Source: Sipunculus nudus
Lineage: Eukaryota > Annelida > Sipuncula > Golfingiida > Sipunculidae
Assembly: GCA_026874595.1 (NCBI GenBank)
Contig: JAPPUL010000088.1
Coordinates: forward strand, 1-64,000
DNA length: 64,000 nt
Direction: 5' to 3'
The notes beneath the pieces were generated by a model, which did not search any database, had not been told where the DNA came from, and was given only the letters and a program-made list of their open reading frames with translations. The first letter of the stretch is position 1. The number at the start of each line of letters is the position of its first letter. A program made the translations under genes and the position numbers. Positions 61,725 to 64,000 of the stretch are shown here, one piece after another.

Positions 61725-64000
61725 ATGCCAGAAGTAGTTGCAGAGGAAGGTAATATACCATCCATAAAAAAAGAGCTTGAAAACAATGAGCTTGAAAATA
61801 ATGAGGAATTATTAGAAGAGCATGCATTGCTGAAGGAGGTTTATGAGAAACTGACTGAGGAGAAATGGACCCGAACTACAATAAGTAATTATAATAAGAG
61901 TAATTTTGAAGAACTTGACAAATTGATAGAAGAAGCGGGCAAAGAGGGGATTAGTGAAAGTCTACGTAATTTATGTGTAAAACATGTAGAAAACTCTCCA
62001 AAGAGTATAATGGGCTTATACATAGCAGGGATACTAACATACGAGCAAGAGATAATAGACGACAATTATATATACCAAATAATAAGCTTATTCAAGGAAG
62101 GAAGTAAATGGCAAGTAGTAGAGTATTTAGCAGAGAAGGCGCTATATTACGGAGAGAATAAATTTGCACTAAAAATGCTTGAAGAAGCCTATGAGAAGAC
62201 AGATAATAAAGAAGGTCTTCTGGGTGTTTGGAAGCGGATAACGAAGGTAGATTATGAGAGTGGAGACACGCCTTACAAGCTTGGAGATTATTATGAAAAC
62301 GAAGTAGGGGAGGGAGCAGGTGAGGATGAGAGAGAAGGGCAAAGCATCTTTTATTATAAGATGGCATTAAAGCGTTATTCCAAAAGTGTAAAATCGCCAT
62401 TAAAGACGATAGAAGAAATATGGATGGGCTTGCTTAGCAAGATAGAAGATGACTTGGATTATTTTATAGACATACAGGCTGAACTAGTAAAGACCTTTCC
62501 AGACAAGACATATGAGCTACTAGGTTTATTGTTAATTCCCTATCTAGAGCGGAATGATTATGATAGTGCAATACTGATCTTGAAAAAAATGCTATTATGT
62601 AAGCCCCAAGATAGAGAACTGCGTGAACGGCTTATAGAGGTGCTCAGTTTGAAGTACGCAGAGCATAATCAGCTTGACAATTATCTTGAGCGCTCAGGAA
62701 TAAAAGATTTTAGTACAAATCTAAAAGAATCGCTTGAAACTTTCCAAAAGTATATAGTATTTGACGAAGGGTGCTATGTACACCATCGTAGTTGGGGGAT
62801 AGGAGTAATAAAGGAGTGCCGAGAGGATTATCTAATAATAGATTTTCATGGCAAGCAAAACCATAAGATGTCATTAAAAATAGTCTTAACATCGTTAAAG
62901 AGCATAGGAGATGATCATCTTTGGATAAGAAAACAAAGTGGAGTAGAAGAGTTTGCAAAGATGGATGGAGAGAGCATAAAAAATACACTTATAGTGATAT
63001 TGAAAAGTTATAATAATATAATAACGATGAAAGAGATAAAAAGAGAGATGTTGGATATAATACCGGCAAGCAGCTGGACAAAGTGGTGGAACAAGGCAAA
63101 GCAGGTAATGAAGACAAGCTCGTTGTTTGGGAACTCATTATATAAAAGAGATTTATATTTTTTACGAGACAAGCCTTTGTCGTTTGAAGAAGAGAATTAT
63201 AGTAACTTTGAAAGTGATAATACGTTAGATGGCAAGATAGCAATAATGTTGGATTATTTAAAACATAGTAGCGAAGTAAATACAGAAGCCTTTCAACAGA
63301 TGATAAACTATTTTGTAGAGGTAGCAAATAACAAGCTGACAATAGATGACAAGAACATAAAGAGTTTCTTGTTGCTTAGAAAAATAAAGAAAGACAATCC
63401 AAGCATAGCATTTGAATTAAAACTAAACCCCTATGAGGTCTTATCTTCTAAAAGAGATTTGATAAATTCGTTTAGTACACTAGGAGATAGTATATTTAAA
63501 AAAGACATAATAGATATAATAAAGAAGAATGATCCGGAATGGGAAGTAGTATTACTTGAGCTTTTGAAGGATGGAAATATAACAAAGAGTTATGGATTAA
63601 TAATTGAGCAATTAGTAAAAGCAGAGAAGTACGATGTTTTGGAAGATGGGATAAATTATATAATAGATAGATATAGAAATAACGTAGAGAATTACTTCTG
63701 GTTATGTAAGATACTACTTACAGATGTTGAATTGATGGAGAGGCTTAGTATAGAGCGGGGTAAATTGGTATTTAATTTGTTTCATTGTCTTGATATAATA
63801 AGCCGTGCGGTTATGGCTAAGAAGGTGGGAGTAAATAAACTAAGCCGCAAGCTCTTTAATCAAGTAGTAGATTTTCTTGTAAAAGATAATGTGTTTAAAG
63901 AGGCCCTAAATATAAAAGGGTTAATAAACGAATCTGATGGAAGAAAGATAATAGCAATTATAAATGGGATATCGCTTCTTGACGATAAAAACAAAGCTTA
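61725..64000 (+). CDS. greA: Transcription elongation factor GreA, long form with N-terminal helical domain (partial, runs off the window)
   Basis: Open from the ATG at 61725 (SD GAGGGA) to the edge, 758 codons visible. The start EKLTEEKWTRTTISNY followed by FEELDKLIEEAG, and later GCYVHHRSWGIGVIKE with IDFHGKQNHKMSLK, match the large N-terminal domain attached to GreA in spirochaetes and chlamydiae. The GreA coiled coil itself should lie beyond 64000, so the GreA assignment rests on this domain. It would rescue backtracked RNA polymerase; the role of the extra domain is unknown. Confidence 0.82.
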   Translation, partial: MPEVVAEEGNIPSIKKELENNELENNEELLEEHALLKEVYEKLTEEKWTRTTISNYNKSNFEELDKLIEEAGKEGISESLRNLCVKHVENSPKSIMGLYIAGILTYEQEIIDDNYIYQIISLFKEGSKWQVVEYLAEKALYYGENKFALKMLEEAYEKTDNKEGLLGVWKRITKVDYESGDTPYKLGDYYENEVGEGAGEDEREGQSIFYYKMALKRYSKSVKSPLKTIEEIWMGLLSKIEDDLDYFIDIQAELVKTFPDKTYELLGLLLIPYLERNDYDSAILILKKMLLCKPQDRELRERLIEVLSLKYAEHNQLDNYLERSGIKDFSTNLKESLETFQKYIVFDEGCYVHHRSWGIGVIKECREDYLIIDFHGKQNHKMSLKIVLTSLKSIGDDHLWIRKQSGVEEFAKMDGESIKNTLIVILKSYNNIITMKEIKREMLDIIPASSWTKWWNKAKQVMKTSSLFGNSLYKRDLYFLRDKPLSFEEENYSNFESDNTLDGKIAIMLDYLKHSSEVNTEAFQQMINYFVEVANNKLTIDDKNIKSFLLLRKIKKDNPSIAFELKLNPYEVLSSKRDLINSFSTLGDSIFKKDIIDIIKKNDPEWEVVLLELLKDGNITKSYGLIIEQLVKAEKYDVLEDGINYIIDRYRNNVENYFWLCKILLTDVELMERLSIERGKLVFNLFHCLDIISRAVMAKKVGVNKLSRKLFNQVVDFLVKDNVFKEALNIKGLINESDGRKIIAIINGISLLDDKNKA

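Overview
The window is AT-rich bacterial chromosome and fits a spirochaete. The best taxonomic clue is the gene running off the right edge (61725 onward). It is the long, spirochaete/chlamydia-style GreA with a large helical N-terminal domain. A double-length ThyX, a permease of the LptF/LptG family, a diaminopimelate decarboxylase and several signal-peptide proteins fit a diderm of that kind. The species cannot be named from the sequence. No rRNA, insertion sequence, phage or CRISPR array is seen. || Layout. (1) 1-7150, housekeeping: gpsA, a tandem-domain thyX, a cation diffusion facilitator, then a minus-strand unit in the classical order tRNA-Ser, SRP RNA, dnaX, ybaB, recR, as in Bacillus. 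(2) 7318-16570, a graveyard. About a dozen colinear minus-strand genes, all broken by frameshifts, nonsense codons and deletions. Together they spell one aerobic aromatic pathway: probable hydroquinone dioxygenase, semialdehyde dehydrogenase, hydroxyquinol 1,2-dioxygenase, maleylacetate reductase, a branched-chain-type ABC uptake system, a Rieske protein, a 3-oxoacid CoA-transferase and a thiolase. (3) 17308-26071: intact dnaE, then a minus-strand sulfur-carrier cysteine cassette (CysM-like synthase, JAMM protease, carrier with a C-terminal extension, E1-rhodanese), then a DUF1015 protein. (4) 26140-34348: small unknowns, an exported phospholipase D-like protein, and a plus-strand run with two low-complexity proteins, lysA, aminopeptidase P and a CCA-enzyme-like HD protein whose nucleotidyltransferase signature looks lost. 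(5) 34724-39367, minus strand: pyruvate kinase, glyA, a basic anchored protein and an acidic protein. (6) 40250-48941, plus strand: two related exported helical-repeat proteins, one of which looks like an internal duplication of the other, then a polyprenyl synthase and RecJ. (7) 49324-64000: purN and pyrC, HPr, ruvX, plsC, LptF/G with a very large insertion, an SH3-containing lipoprotein, a beta-barrel candidate, an NrnA-like DHH protein and the start of greA. || A recurring theme is short tandem repeats. Inside reading frames the units are multiples of three (6, 9, 12, 15 bp). In three separate intergenic places the unit is 11 bp, and inside the decayed island it is 14 bp. || The intact genes cover DNA replication and repair (DnaE, DnaX, RecR, RecJ, RuvX), nucleotide and amino-acid synthesis (ThyX, PurN, PyrC, GlyA, LysA, cysteine), lipid and envelope synthesis (GpsA, PlsC, polyprenyl synthase, LptF/G) and glycolysis (Pyk). 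The wrecked operon suggests a lineage that once acquired or inherited aerobic aromatic catabolism and no longer uses it. All calls come from reading the sequence. No database search was possible.
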